From assembly GCF_022842375.1 (NCBI RefSeq), contig NZ_JALHPR010000030.1, forward strand, positions 1 through 46,498: DNA of 46,498 bases, written 5' to 3'. The stretch is from Elioraea sp. (GTDB taxonomy: Bacteria > Pseudomonadota > Alphaproteobacteria > Acetobacterales > Acetobacteraceae). This document shows positions 9,207 through 17,223 of this stretch, piece by piece (the stretch's first letter is position 1; each line of letters starts with the position of its first letter). The notes below the pieces were generated by a model. That model worked only from the letters and a program-made list of their open reading frames with translations, searched no databases and was not told the origin of the DNA. The translations under genes and the position numbers were made by a program.

Positions 9207-10844
9207 GTGATGGACAGTCCCGCTTCGCGTGCCGGTCTGGCGGCGACGGCGGCCGATGCGCTGGCCGAGGGCCTGCTCGGACTTGGCGTCACGCGGCTGT
9301 TCGGCATGCCGGGGGGCGGGTCGAGCCTCGATCTCATTGCCGCGTCGCACCGGGCGGGGCTTCCCTTCACCCTGGCCCGAACCGAGACGGGGGCGGCGAT
9401 CATGGCCTCCGCCCATGCCGAGGTGACGGGGCGGCCGGGTGCGCTGCTGGTCACCCGCGGGCCGGGGGTTGCGAGTGCCGCGAACGGCATCGCCCACGCC
9501 GACCTCGACCGCGCACCCGTGCTGCTGGTGACGGATGGCTTCACCGCCGCCCAGACGAGCTACGTGACGCACCAGCGCTTCGACCAGATGGCGCTGATGG
9601 CCCCGATCGTCCGCGCCCAACGCGCCACGACGGGCAGCGACATCACGGGCTGCCTCGAAGCACTCGCCGCCGCGATGCTTGGCCCCTGCGCCGGCCCTGC
9701 CGTGCTTGAGCTCACCGACGAGGCGGCGAAGCGCCCACCCGGCGATGGTGCGGTCCTGCTCCCCGCCCCACTCGCGCCTGCCGATGCGGCGTCGCTCACC
9801 GCTGCGCGCGCGCTGCTCGCCGCGGCGCGCCGGCCGGTGATCATTGCAGGGCTTGAGGCGCGGGACGCTGCCACCCCGCTGCGCGCGCTCGCCACATCGC
9901 TCGGCGCGCCCGTCCTCGTCACCTACAAGGCCAAGGGCGTGGTGCCGGACGATGACCCCCTGTTGGGCGGCATCTTCACCGGCGGTGCGGCGGAAGCCCC
10001 GCTGGTCTCCGATGCCGACCTGATCCTCCTCGCCGGTCTCGACCCGGTCGAGCTGATCCCGCAGCCCTGGCGCTACGGCGCATCGGTGATCGACATCGCC
10101 CGCTTCGCGCGGCCACTGCACTACCTCACCCCTGCCTGCCTCGTGGTCGGCGACGTGGCGCACGCGCTCACGGCGCTTGCCGGGGCGGCCGGCCCCTCGG
10201 CGTGGGATCGGGCGGCGATCGGCGCCGCGCGGTCCCGCGTGCTTGCCGCGCTCGCAGCCCCCGGGGCGGGCGACGCTGTCGGGCCGGAGCGCGTCGTCAC
10301 GCTGGCGCAGGAGGCCTGCGGGCGCGCCGGGCTTCACCCGCGCGTGACGGTCGATGCGGGGGCGCACATGTTCAGCGCCACGGGGTTCTGGCGTGCGGAG
10401 GCCCCGAACGACCTCCTGATTTCGAACGGGCTCGCGACGATGGGCTACGCGCTGCCGGCCGCGATCGGTGCTGCGCTGGCCGAGCCTGGTCGGCGCACGC
10501 TGGCCTTCACCGGCGATGGCGGGCTTGCGATGTGCCTGGGCGAGCTTGCCACCGCGGCGGCGGAGGCGCTGCCCGTCACCGTCATCGTGTTCAACGATGC
10601 GGCGCTGAGCTTGATCGATCTCAAGAAAGCCGGGCGGACCCTTCCCGGATCGAGCCTCGGCTACGCAGCACCCGATTTCGCCGCGATCGCCCGCGGCCTC
10701 GGCTGCCGCGGCGAGACCGTGGCGGACGTAGCCGGTTATCGCGCAGCCCTCGGTGCCGCACTCGCGACACCCGGGCCGACGGTGATCGATGTCAGGATCG
10801 ACGCGTCCGGCTATGCGGCGCAGCTTGCGGCGGCGCGGGGGTAG
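9207..10844 (+). CDS. ThDP-dependent enzyme, acetolactate synthase-like
   Basis: A 545-aa thiamine-diphosphate enzyme with the usual three-domain layout. The N-terminal PYR domain has FGMPGGGSSLDL and the catalytic glutamate in RTETGAAIMASAHAEVTG (Glu60 counted from GTG). A central domain follows. The C-terminal PP domain has the ThDP/Mg motif GDGG, then an FND about 26 residues later. The family includes acetolactate synthase, benzoylformate decarboxylase, oxalyl-CoA decarboxylase and sulfoacetaldehyde acetyltransferase; I cannot tell which reaction applies. The absence of a small regulatory subunit nearby argues against a main ilvB role. GTG 9207 and ATG 9210 are both possible; GGAG at 9196-9199 serves either. 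It is convergent with the SnoaL-like gene, 3 nt away. Confidence 0.88.
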   Translation: MMDSPASRAGLAATAADALAEGLLGLGVTRLFGMPGGGSSLDLIAASHRAGLPFTLARTETGAAIMASAHAEVTGRPGALLVTRGPGVASAANGIAHADLDRAPVLLVTDGFTAAQTSYVTHQRFDQMALMAPIVRAQRATTGSDITGCLEALAAAMLGPCAGPAVLELTDEAAKRPPGDGAVLLPAPLAPADAASLTAARALLAAARRPVIIAGLEARDAATPLRALATSLGAPVLVTYKAKGVVPDDDPLLGGIFTGGAAEAPLVSDADLILLAGLDPVELIPQPWRYGASVIDIARFARPLHYLTPACLVVGDVAHALTALAGAAGPSAWDRAAIGAARSRVLAALAAPGAGDAVGPERVVTLAQEACGRAGLHPRVTVDAGAHMFSATGFWRAEAPNDLLISNGLATMGYALPAAIGAALAEPGRRTLAFTGDGGLAMCLGELATAAAEALPVTVIVFNDAALSLIDLKKAGRTLPGSSLGYAAPDFAAIARGLGCRGETVADVAGYRAALGAALATPGPTVIDVRIDASGYAAQLAAARG

Positions 10845-10847
10845 CGC

Positions 10848-11321
10848 TCAGCTCCGCATCGGCTTAGCGATCCCGTTCGGCCCGAACGAGCGGTCAGGCG
10901 TGCCGCGGAACAGCGACATGTGCGTGTGCGTCGCCACCCACGGGTCGCCGACCACGGCGCGCGAGAAGGAGACGGTCGCACGGCCGCGACGGTCGAACGC
11001 CGTGCCGTCGGGCATGGAGCCCGTGGAATCCCACACCCCCATGCCGACCGCGAACAGCCGGTCAGGAGAGACAAGGGCGCGCACGCCCTCGCGCCAGGTG
11101 AAGCCGTCGATCGTCTGCCACACGTTCCGCCATTGCTGCGCCTCGGCCTCGTCGCGCCCATCGATGAAGTCGGTGAAGGTGCCGAAGGCGATCAGGTCGG
11201 GCGAGAACAGGTGTCGCGCGGCGGCGAAGTCGACCGCCTGGACATGGCGGGCAAGCTCCTCGAACCATGCGCTGACGCGCGCGAGGTCATCCGGATCGAC
11301 AGGCGGCTGATGGGGGTTCAC
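10848..11321 (-). CDS. SnoaL/NTF2-like domain protein
   Basis: A 157-aa protein with the cone-shaped NTF2/SnoaL fold pattern: helical N-terminus (SAWFEELARHVQAVDFAAAR), then LFSPDLIAFGTF, a WRNVWQTIDGF helix, and beta strands ending with WVATHTHMSLFRG. Members act as small isomerases, cyclases or ligand-binding proteins; no catalytic identity can be read here. The GTG start at 11321 is supported by GGAGGA about 8 nt upstream. The open frame extends much farther upstream on this strand, but that part is antisense to the TRAP binding-protein gene and is not coding. It shares a 141-nt divergent region with that gene. Confidence 0.8.
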   Translation of the reverse strand: MNPHQPPVDPDDLARVSAWFEELARHVQAVDFAAARHLFSPDLIAFGTFTDFIDGRDEAEAQQWRNVWQTIDGFTWREGVRALVSPDRLFAVGMGVWDSTGSMPDGTAFDRRGRATVSFSRAVVGDPWVATHTHMSLFRGTPDRSFGPNGIAKPMRS

Positions 11322-11462
11322 GGCGTCACTCCTCCGTCGCGGGGGCCTCCACGATGCCAGCCGCACCCAGCGATGCAAGCCGACGCGACGCGATGATTGC
11401 GGCGCCGCATGTCGGCGTGCCACATAGCGGTGGGGACAAAAATAATCAGGAGGGTTCCAGGA

Positions 11463-12533
11463 ATGCGACGTATCACACAGGCAGCGTTCGGTCTCGGCGC
11501 GCTGGCGCTGGCCACCGGCCTCGCGGCAGCACCCGCCGCGGCGCAGGAGCGCGTCCGCTGGGGCGTGCCGATCGCCTTCGGCTCGAACCTCACCGCGCTC
11601 GGCGACACGCTTCCGTATGTCGCGCAGCAGCTCAACCGCATGTCGGCGGGGCGCATCAACTTCATCGTCCAGGAGCCTGGCACGGTGATCCCCGCCCTCG
11701 GCATCTTCGATGCGGTGAGCGAGGGCAAGGTCGACGCCGGCTATTCCTGGATGGGCTACGAGATCGGCAAGGTGCCTGCCTCTGCGCTCTTCGGGGCGAC
11801 GCCGTTCGGGATGGAAGCGCTGGAATTCAGCGCCTGGTATTGGTTCCATGGCGGCAAGGACCTGCTGACCCAGATCTACGCGCGCCACAACATCGTGCCG
11901 ATCTTCTGCGGCGCGATCGCCCCCGAGGGGGCAGGCTGGTTCCGCCAGCAGATCACCAGCCTCGACCAGGTGCGCGGCCTGCGCTTCCGTGCCGCCGGCC
12001 TCGGCGGGCGGATCTGGGAGCGCGTCGGCGCCTCGGTGCAGCTGATCCCGGGCCCTGAGCTCTACCAGGCACTCGAGCGCGGCGTGCTCGACGGCACCGA
12101 ATTCAGCCTGCCCACCGTCGATGAGCAGCTTGGCTTCCAGCGCGTGGCGAAGTTCCTGCACCTCCCCGGCTGGCACCAGCCGACGACGAACCAGTTCCTC
12201 TATGTGAACAAGGCGGCGTGGGACAAGCTGCAGGAGCCGACCAAGGCGATGATCGAGGTCGCGTGCCAGGCAGGCGTGGCCTTCGCCATGGCGCGGGCAG
12301 AGGCGCTGCAGGGCGCGGTTCTCGCCAAGTTCCGGGCCGAGGGCGTGACGGTGGCGCAGCTGCCGGCGGACGTGCTGAAGCGCCTCCAGGAAGCGACCAA
12401 CACCGTGCTCGACGAGCAGGCCGGACGCGATGCCGACTTCAAGACGGTGCTCGACAGCATGCGGAAGTTCCAGGCCGAGCATCAGGCGTGGAAGCAGCTC
12501 GGCTACCTGCCGCGCGACTGGCCGATCCGCTGA
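11463..12533 (+). CDS. TRAP transporter substrate-binding protein DctP family (TRAP system 1)
   Basis: A 356-aa periplasmic binding protein with a Sec signal peptide (residues 1-26, cleavage around PAAAQ|E). The mature part has the TRAP pattern: IVQEPGTVIPALGIFDAVSEG, then the ligand region GLRFRAAGLGGRIWERVG with the conserved arginine that usually binds a carboxylate, and ELYQALERGVLDGTEF. It resembles the TakP-like branch (2-oxo or hydroxy acid binding) and the binding protein at 38322 of this window. AGGAGG at 11448-11453 sets the ATG at 11463. It is followed by DctQ and DctM genes in one operon. The substrate is inferred only as an organic acid. Confidence 0.9.
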   Translation: MRRITQAAFGLGALALATGLAAAPAAAQERVRWGVPIAFGSNLTALGDTLPYVAQQLNRMSAGRINFIVQEPGTVIPALGIFDAVSEGKVDAGYSWMGYEIGKVPASALFGATPFGMEALEFSAWYWFHGGKDLLTQIYARHNIVPIFCGAIAPEGAGWFRQQITSLDQVRGLRFRAAGLGGRIWERVGASVQLIPGPELYQALERGVLDGTEFSLPTVDEQLGFQRVAKFLHLPGWHQPTTNQFLYVNKAAWDKLQEPTKAMIEVACQAGVAFAMARAEALQGAVLAKFRAEGVTVAQLPADVLKRLQEATNTVLDEQAGRDADFKTVLDSMRKFQAEHQAWKQLGYLPRDWPIR

Positions 12534-12566
12534 TCCTCAGGGTCTGAGCAAGCAGGGGGGAACGGC

Positions 12567-13169
12567 ATGACGCAGTTCGTGGGTCTGCCCGAGGGTGCTG
12601 AACCCAAGGGTTACCTGGCCGGCCTTCCCCCCTGCCCGCCTGCCGACGCGATCGACCGGTTCGTTCTTCTCGTCGGCAAGATGTTCGCCTTCGCCTGGGT
12701 CCTGCTCGTCCTCGTGATCATGATCGGTGTGCTCGAGCGCTATGCAGCGCCCGTCACGCGCGTGATGGCGATGATCTTCGGGCCGAACCCGGGAACGGCG
12801 TTGTCCGAGCTGCAATGGCACCTCTACGCGGCGGGGTTCCTCATCGCGATCCCGTTCGCGATGGTGCGTGGCAACCATGTGCGCGTCGATGCTCTGGCGG
12901 AGCATTTCCCCCTCCGCCGCAAGGCGTGGATCGAGCTGCTCGGCACCGTGCTGTTCCTGCTGCCATTCACCGTGTTCGTGCTGATCCACGCCCTGCCCTT
13001 CGTCGAACGCTCGATCCAGCTGAACGAGGTGTCACCCTCTCCGGGGGGGCTTGGCGCACGCTGGATCATCAAGAGCTTCGTGGTCGGTGCCTTCGGGCTG
13101 CTGCTGCTTGCCGGCATCGCGCGGCTGCTCCGCGTCGGCAACTACCTCTTCCGCCATCGCGCCGCCTGA
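12567..13169 (+). CDS. TRAP transporter small permease subunit DctQ (TRAP system 1)
   Basis: A 200-aa four-helix membrane protein of the DctQ family. Membrane segments are visible at about 27-55, 82-100, 122-143 and 167-190. The signature ELQWHLYAAGFLIAIPFAMVRGNHVRVD spans the second segment and the following loop (listed here in two parts: ELQWHLYAAGFLI and AMVRGNHVRVD). AGGGGGG lies 7 nt before the ATG. It is 33 nt after the binding protein and 35 nt before DctM, so the three genes form one operon. With about 200 residues it is one of the larger DctQ forms. Confidence 0.9.
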   Translation: MTQFVGLPEGAEPKGYLAGLPPCPPADAIDRFVLLVGKMFAFAWVLLVLVIMIGVLERYAAPVTRVMAMIFGPNPGTALSELQWHLYAAGFLIAIPFAMVRGNHVRVDALAEHFPLRRKAWIELLGTVLFLLPFTVFVLIHALPFVERSIQLNEVSPSPGGLGARWIIKSFVVGAFGLLLLAGIARLLRVGNYLFRHRAA

Positions 13170-13204
13170 CGTCGGCCGCAGGACACGACCGGGGAACCGA
13201 ACGG

Positions 13205-14578
13205 ATGCTCGAGACCTACGAGCTGCTCGTCATCATGCTGATGGCGAGCTTCATCCTGCTGATCTTCACCGGCTATCCGATCGCCTGGGTTCTCGCCGGC
13301 GTCTCGTTCTGGTTCGTCGTTGTCGGCATCTACGGCAGCGCACATTTCGACCTCGACACATACCTGCTGGATCGATGGGCGGATTTCTCCGTCATCACCG
13401 ATCGCATCTGGGCGCAGATGCAGAACAGCGTTCTCGTCGCCTTGCCCATGTTCGTGTTCATGGGGCTGATGCTTGACCGGTCAGGCGTCGCCGACCGGCT
13501 GATGCAGTCCTTCACGCGGCTGTTCGGCAGCCTGCAGGGCGGGCTGGCGATCGCGGTCTGCTGCATCGGCATCCTGCTTGCCGCATCCACCGGCATTGTT
13601 GGCGCCTCGGTGGTGCTGCTCGCGACGCTCTCGATGCCGCTGATGCTCGCCTACTCCTACTCGAAGCGGCTGGCGGCCGGCGTGATCGCCGCGTCCGGCA
13701 CGCTCGGCATCCTCATCCCGCCCTCGATCATGCTGGTCATCATGGCCGACCAGCTGGCGATGAGCGTGGGCGACCTGTTCATGGGCGCGATGATCCCCGG
13801 GCTGATGCTCGGCGTGTTCTACATGCTCTACGTCATCATCGTGACACACCTGTTCCCTGGCATGGGCCCGCCGCCTCCCGACGCGCCGAAGCTGACCTTC
13901 GGGCTGGTGCTCGATGCGCTTGCCTCGATGGCAGCGCCTGCGTTCCTGATCCTCGCCGTGCTCGGCACGATCTTCTTCGGCATCGCCACGGCGACCGAGG
14001 CCTCCGGCGTCGGCGCCTTCGGGGCAATGCTGCTGGCCGCCTGGAACCGCCGGCTCGACTGGAAGTGCCTGAAGGAGGTCTCCTACGAGACGGCGGCGAC
14101 CACCGCCTTCATCATGGCGATCTTCCTCGGCGCCTCTGCCTTCGCGCTCGTGATGCGCAACCTCGGCGGCGACGAGTTCATCGCGCACATGCTGCGCAGC
14201 CTTCCGTTCGGGCCCGAGGGCATCATCCTCGTCATCCTCGGCATCGCCTTCGTCGCCGGCTTCTTCCTCGACTGGCTGGAGATCAGCCTGATCTTCCTTC
14301 CCCTCGTCGCCCCCGTGGTGAAGAGCCTCGGCTTCGACCCGGTGTGGTTCGTGGTCGTGTTCGCGGTCATGCTCCAGACATCGTTCCTCACCCCGCCCGT
14401 CGGCTTCAGCCTGTTCTACCTGAAGGGCGTCGTGCCGAAGGACGTGACGACGCGCGACATCTACATCGGCATCCTGCCCTTCGTGGCGATCCAGCTGCTC
14501 TGCGTCTTCCTGGTGTTCGAGTTTCCCGAACTGGCGCTCTGGTTGCCGCGCGAAGTCTACGGGCCGGGGGTGCGCTGA
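13205..14578 (+). CDS. TRAP transporter large permease subunit DctM (TRAP system 1)
   Basis: A 457-aa transporter with about 12 membrane segments. DctM hallmarks include VALPMFVFMGLMLDRSG, STGIVGASVVLLATLSMP, the GVIAASGTLGILIPPSIML motif and LTPPVGFSLFYLKG near the C-terminus. The segment FLDWLEISLIFLPLV is shared with the DctM at 39938 but not with the other two in this window. The start at ATG 13205 gives a normal DctM N-terminus (MLETYELLVIM); the frame is open farther upstream only as an antisense-free shadow of DctQ. It couples the sodium gradient to uptake of the ligand delivered by the binding protein. A short GC hairpin follows the stop. Confidence 0.92.
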   Translation: MLETYELLVIMLMASFILLIFTGYPIAWVLAGVSFWFVVVGIYGSAHFDLDTYLLDRWADFSVITDRIWAQMQNSVLVALPMFVFMGLMLDRSGVADRLMQSFTRLFGSLQGGLAIAVCCIGILLAASTGIVGASVVLLATLSMPLMLAYSYSKRLAAGVIAASGTLGILIPPSIMLVIMADQLAMSVGDLFMGAMIPGLMLGVFYMLYVIIVTHLFPGMGPPPPDAPKLTFGLVLDALASMAAPAFLILAVLGTIFFGIATATEASGVGAFGAMLLAAWNRRLDWKCLKEVSYETAATTAFIMAIFLGASAFALVMRNLGGDEFIAHMLRSLPFGPEGIILVILGIAFVAGFFLDWLEISLIFLPLVAPVVKSLGFDPVWFVVVFAVMLQTSFLTPPVGFSLFYLKGVVPKDVTTRDIYIGILPFVAIQLLCVFLVFEFPELALWLPREVYGPGVR

Positions 14579-14579
14579 G

Positions 14580-14591
14580 GCCCGGACGGGC
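14580..14591 (+). terminator. Weak GC hairpin after TRAP system 1
   Basis: GCCCGGACGGGC directly follows the DctM stop codon and could fold as a 4-bp stem with a 4-nt loop. No T-tract follows, so this is at best a pause or a poor terminator. It lies just before the FNR box of the next gene. Confidence 0.2.
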
Positions 14592-14614
14592 GGACATCGG
14601 CTGCCTGGGGACGA

Positions 14615-14628
14615 TTGACGTCGATCAA
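14615..14628 (+). promoter_or_regulatory. FNR/FixK-type box (TTGAC-N4-ATCAA) before the Crp/Fnr gene
   Basis: TTGACGTCGATCAA matches the FNR/FixK consensus TTGAT-N4-ATCAA at 9 of 10 defined positions. Its centre is 14621.5. A class II site centred at -41.5 would place transcription start at 14663, one base before the ATG at 14664. TATTCA at 14652-14657 then sits in the -10 position (a 3/6 match to TATAAT). This suggests control by an FNR-family factor, possibly autoregulation. Confidence 0.75.
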
Positions 14629-14663
14629 CGCGGCAGAAGGCCGCATCGGCCTATTCATTCCTT

Positions 14664-15350
14664 ATGGCAGAGCATTCGACACTGGCACTCCTGAGGCGCA
14701 CCCCGCTCTTCGCCAACACTGGCGAGCGGGTGCTGTCTCGGATCCTTACCGGCAGCATCACCCGCCAAGTGGCGAAGAACGCCCCGCTCTTCACCGAGGG
14801 GGACCCGGTGAAGCTCGTCAACCTCGTGCTGATCGGCCAGGTGGCGCTCACCGCCACCGGGGCAGCCGGCCAACGCACGGTGATCGCGCTGCTCGGCGAG
14901 GGAGACCTCGTCGTCGCGCCAGCCATGCTGCTCGGCCTCCGCTCCCCGGTCGGTGCGGTCGCGACCAGCGCCTCGCGCGTGCTCGCGCTCGATGCCGCCC
15001 TGATGCGGGCCGAGATCGCGGCCGAACCGGCCCTGGCCGACGCTGTCCTCGCCATGGTGTCGCGCCAATGGTGGTGCCTGATCGAGCAGATCAAGGACCT
15101 GAAGCTGCACGACAGCCGCACCCGCGTCGCGCGATGGCTGGCCGAGAACGCAAAGGGCACGGAGGGCGCGCCCGTGAAGCTCGGCGCGCCGAAGGCGATG
15201 CTCGCCCGCAACCTCGGCATGACGCCGGAGAGCTTCTCGCGCGCGCTCGCCTCCCTCGAGGCGGCAGGCGCGATCGCGGCCGCGGGAAGCTCCATCGCCA
15301 TCCTCGACCGCGGGCTGCTCGACGCAACCCCGCCGTTACGCCACAGCTGA
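14664..15350 (+). CDS. Crp/Fnr-family transcriptional regulator (FixK/Dnr-like)
   Basis: A 228-aa regulator with an N-terminal cyclic-nucleotide-binding-type beta-roll (about 8-115), a long dimer helix (about 120-145) and a C-terminal winged helix. The recognition helix reads TPESFSRALASLE; Glu189, Ser192 and Arg193 match the FNR E-x-x-S-R residues that read TTGA half-sites. There is only one cysteine (Cys138), so an FNR-like 4Fe-4S cluster is excluded and a FixK- or Dnr-like protein is likelier. No Shine-Dalgarno sequence lies near the ATG, and the upstream FNR box predicts a leaderless transcript. It may control itself and the cco operon, which carries the same half-sites. The effector is unknown. 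Confidence 0.88.
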   Translation: MAEHSTLALLRRTPLFANTGERVLSRILTGSITRQVAKNAPLFTEGDPVKLVNLVLIGQVALTATGAAGQRTVIALLGEGDLVVAPAMLLGLRSPVGAVATSASRVLALDAALMRAEIAAEPALADAVLAMVSRQWWCLIEQIKDLKLHDSRTRVARWLAENAKGTEGAPVKLGAPKAMLARNLGMTPESFSRALASLEAAGAIAAAGSSIAILDRGLLDATPPLRHS

Positions 15351-15357
15351 TCGGGCG

Positions 15358-17118
15358 TTACCGCACGCCGCCGCCTGGCCAAAGCACGACGCGTAGCGTC
15401 TGCAGGATGATCAGCACGTCGAAGATCACCGAGAAGTTCTTCACGTAGTAGAGGTCGTAGCTGAGCTTCGAGCGCGCATCGTCGAGCGACGCGCCGTAGG
15501 GGTAGTTCACCTGCGCCCAACCGGTCAGCCCGGCGCGCACCAGGTGCCGCTCGTTGTAGAGGGGCAGGGCCGCGGCAAGCTCGGTCGTGAACTCCGGCCG
15601 CTCGGGCCGCGGGCCCACGAACGACATGTCCCCGGCCAGCACGTTGAAGAGCTGCGGCAGCTCGTCGAGCCGCGTGCGGCGGAGGAACCGGCCGATCCGC
15701 GTCACCCGCGGGTCCTGCTTCGCGGCCCACACCGCACCGCCGCGCTCTGCGTCCACCGTCATGGTGCGCAGCTTCATGATGCGGAACACGCGCCCGCCCC
15801 GCGTGACCCGCGCCTGGCGGTAGAGCACCGGCCCGCCATCGTCGAGCTTCACTGCAAGGGCCGCCGCGGCCAGGAAGGGCGCGGTGATCAGCAGCATCCC
15901 CGCACTCGCGGCGATGTCGAGCGCCCGCTTCAGTGCCAGGTCGATCACCGAAAAGGTGAAGCCGTCGGCATAGAGCAGCGAGCCGATGTCGAGGCGCTTG
16001 AGGTCGACACGGCCGATCTCGCGCTCGAGGAAGCGATGATACTCGTGCACCGGGAACCCCGCCGTGCGGCAGGAGAGCAGCTCCGTCATCGGCATGCCGC
16101 GGCGCTCGTCGGGCGCGACGACGATGCGGTCGGCGCGAACGCGGCGGGCGATCGCGAGGAACCCGTCGCTCGCCGGGAAGATGGGCCAGCGCTTGTCCTC
16201 GGCGAGCCTGGGGTCGATCTCGCCCATGCGCGGGTCGTGCACGAAGGCGACGTCCTGCGTGATCGTCCGCCCCTCGCGGCTCAACAGCCACACCATGTCC
16301 CACGCCCGCTTGCCGGCGCCGACCACGAGAAGGCTGCTGCGGAAGGCGCCGCGGCGTTGGGCGAGGAAGAACACCCCGCGCGCGGCGAGCGCCGAGGCGG
16401 TGAAGGCGAGCACCGCTGCGCCGAACAGGGCGGAGGCGCCAGGGGCGGCGAAAGGCGGCGGCAGCAGCGTGACGGCAGCGAAGGCGGAGGCGGAGCCCAG
16501 CCCGGCGGCGAGCGGCACGCGGCCGATCGCCCGCCCAGGCTCGATCAGCGCATCCCGCCGGTAGAGGCCGAGTGCGTAGAGAAACAGCAGAAACGCCGCG
16601 GGGTAGAGCACCAGCGGCAAGGGGCCGGGTGGCACGCCGGCGGGGATGGCGTCGCCGATCAGCATGACCGCCAGCGGCCAGACGAAGATGACGAGCAGTG
16701 CGTCGGCCGCGAGCAGGGCAGCCGCGGCGGAACAGCGCGGCCCTGCGAGGCGAACGGTCAGGGCCTCGGAGTCCGGCTGGCCGACCCGCGCACCCGGAGC
16801 CGCACGAGGGGCCTCGACGCCAGGGGCGGCGATGGCGGACGCGGCGTTGACGGCCGAGGCACGCGCTGTCGAGGCGCCTGCTGGCGAGGCGCCTGCTGGC
16901 GAGGCGCCTGCCGGCGAGGCTGGCGCCTCGGCGCCGAGTGTGTGATCCGGGGACATTCCGGGACCACTATACCGCGAGACGCCCCCCCGGGGCGCATGCA
17001 CAACCGGAACGGGCATGGCGCTGTGACGCGCATCACGCCGCGGCGCCGCCTGGGGGGGCGGCACTTGGTTTTCAGGTTCCTGCGACTCCGGCGTCGGGAC
17101 TTTTCGGCGAGGAATCAC
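15358..17118 (-). CDS. Polyprenyl-phosphate sugar-1-phosphate transferase (exopolysaccharide initiation)
   Basis: A 586-aa membrane enzyme that would transfer a sugar phosphate from a nucleotide sugar to undecaprenyl phosphate, starting an exopolysaccharide repeat unit. After a Pro/Ala-rich leader come about four membrane helices (residues 135-270), a nucleotide-binding-like CoA-fold domain ([15 protein letters not shown]), a fifth helix ([20 protein letters not shown]) and the catalytic domain. That domain has [10 protein letters not shown], the [14 protein letters not shown] segment with the Asp-Glu dyad, and [11 protein letters not shown]. The start is uncertain. GTG 17118 has GGGAG about 9 nt upstream; ATG 16956 would remove 54 low-complexity residues and leave a CRP-like site in the promoter. 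The leader contains an in-frame 15-bp repeat. It converges with the Crp/Fnr gene, 7 nt away. Confidence 0.88.
   Translation of the reverse strand: MIPRRKVPTPESQEPENQVPPPQAAPRRDARHSAMPVPVVHAPRGGVSRYSGPGMSPDHTLGAEAPASPAGASPAGASPAGASTARASAVNAASAIAAPGVEAPRAAPGARVGQPDSEALTVRLAGPRCSAAAALLAADALLVIFVWPLAVMLIGDAIPAGVPPGPLPLVLYPAAFLLFLYALGLYRRDALIEPGRAIGRVPLAAGLGSASAFAAVTLLPPPFAAPGASALFGAAVLAFTASALAARGVFFLAQRRGAFRSSLLVVGAGKRAWDMVWLLSREGRTITQDVAFVHDPRMGEIDPRLAEDKRWPIFPASDGFLAIARRVRADRIVVAPDERRGMPMTELLSCRTAGFPVHEYHRFLEREIGRVDLKRLDIGSLLYADGFTFSVIDLALKRALDIAASAGMLLITAPFLAAAALAVKLDDGGPVLYRQARVTRGGRVFRIMKLRTMTVDAERGGAVWAAKQDPRVTRIGRFLRRTRLDELPQLFNVLAGDMSFVGPRPERPEFTTELAAALPLYNERHLVRAGLTGWAQVNYPYGASLDDARSKLSYDLYYVKNFSVIFDVLIILQTLRVVLWPGGGVR
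16870..16923. repeat. 15-bp in-frame tandem repeat
   Basis: The 15-bp unit CGAGGCGCCTGCTGG occurs three times (16870-16884, 16885-16899, 16900-16914, the last with one change), plus a partial fourth copy. It encodes the Ser-Pro-Ala-Gly-Ala repeats in the N-terminal leader of the sugar-phosphate transferase. Because the unit is a multiple of three, copy changes would keep the frame. Confidence 0.9.
17022..17037. promoter_or_regulatory. CRP-like dyad TGTGA-N6-TCACG
   Basis: TGTGACGCGCATCACG matches TGTGA-N6-TCACA at 9 of 10 positions. It lies 66 nt upstream of the alternative ATG (16956) of the sugar-phosphate transferase, but inside the gene if translation begins at GTG 17118. Binding by a CRP-family protein is inferred from the sequence alone. 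Confidence 0.4.
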
Positions 17119-17223
17119 GGGTATTCACTCCCGGAAATGCACGCATCATTGATTCTCATCATCATGACTAAAACCTACAGTAGAGTGAAGAGCACATCGC
17201 TGCTACCGTATGCCGGAGCAGCA

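Noticed and set aside
11322-12482. Upstream part of the minus-strand frame that continues into the SnoaL-like gene
   Set aside because: This part is antisense to the TRAP binding protein and lacks family motifs. The SnoaL-like domain and its ribosome site begin at 11321.
15544-17163. Long plus-strand frame leading into radC
   Set aside because: It is antisense to the sugar-phosphate transferase gene, low-complexity and without conserved motifs. RadC starts later.
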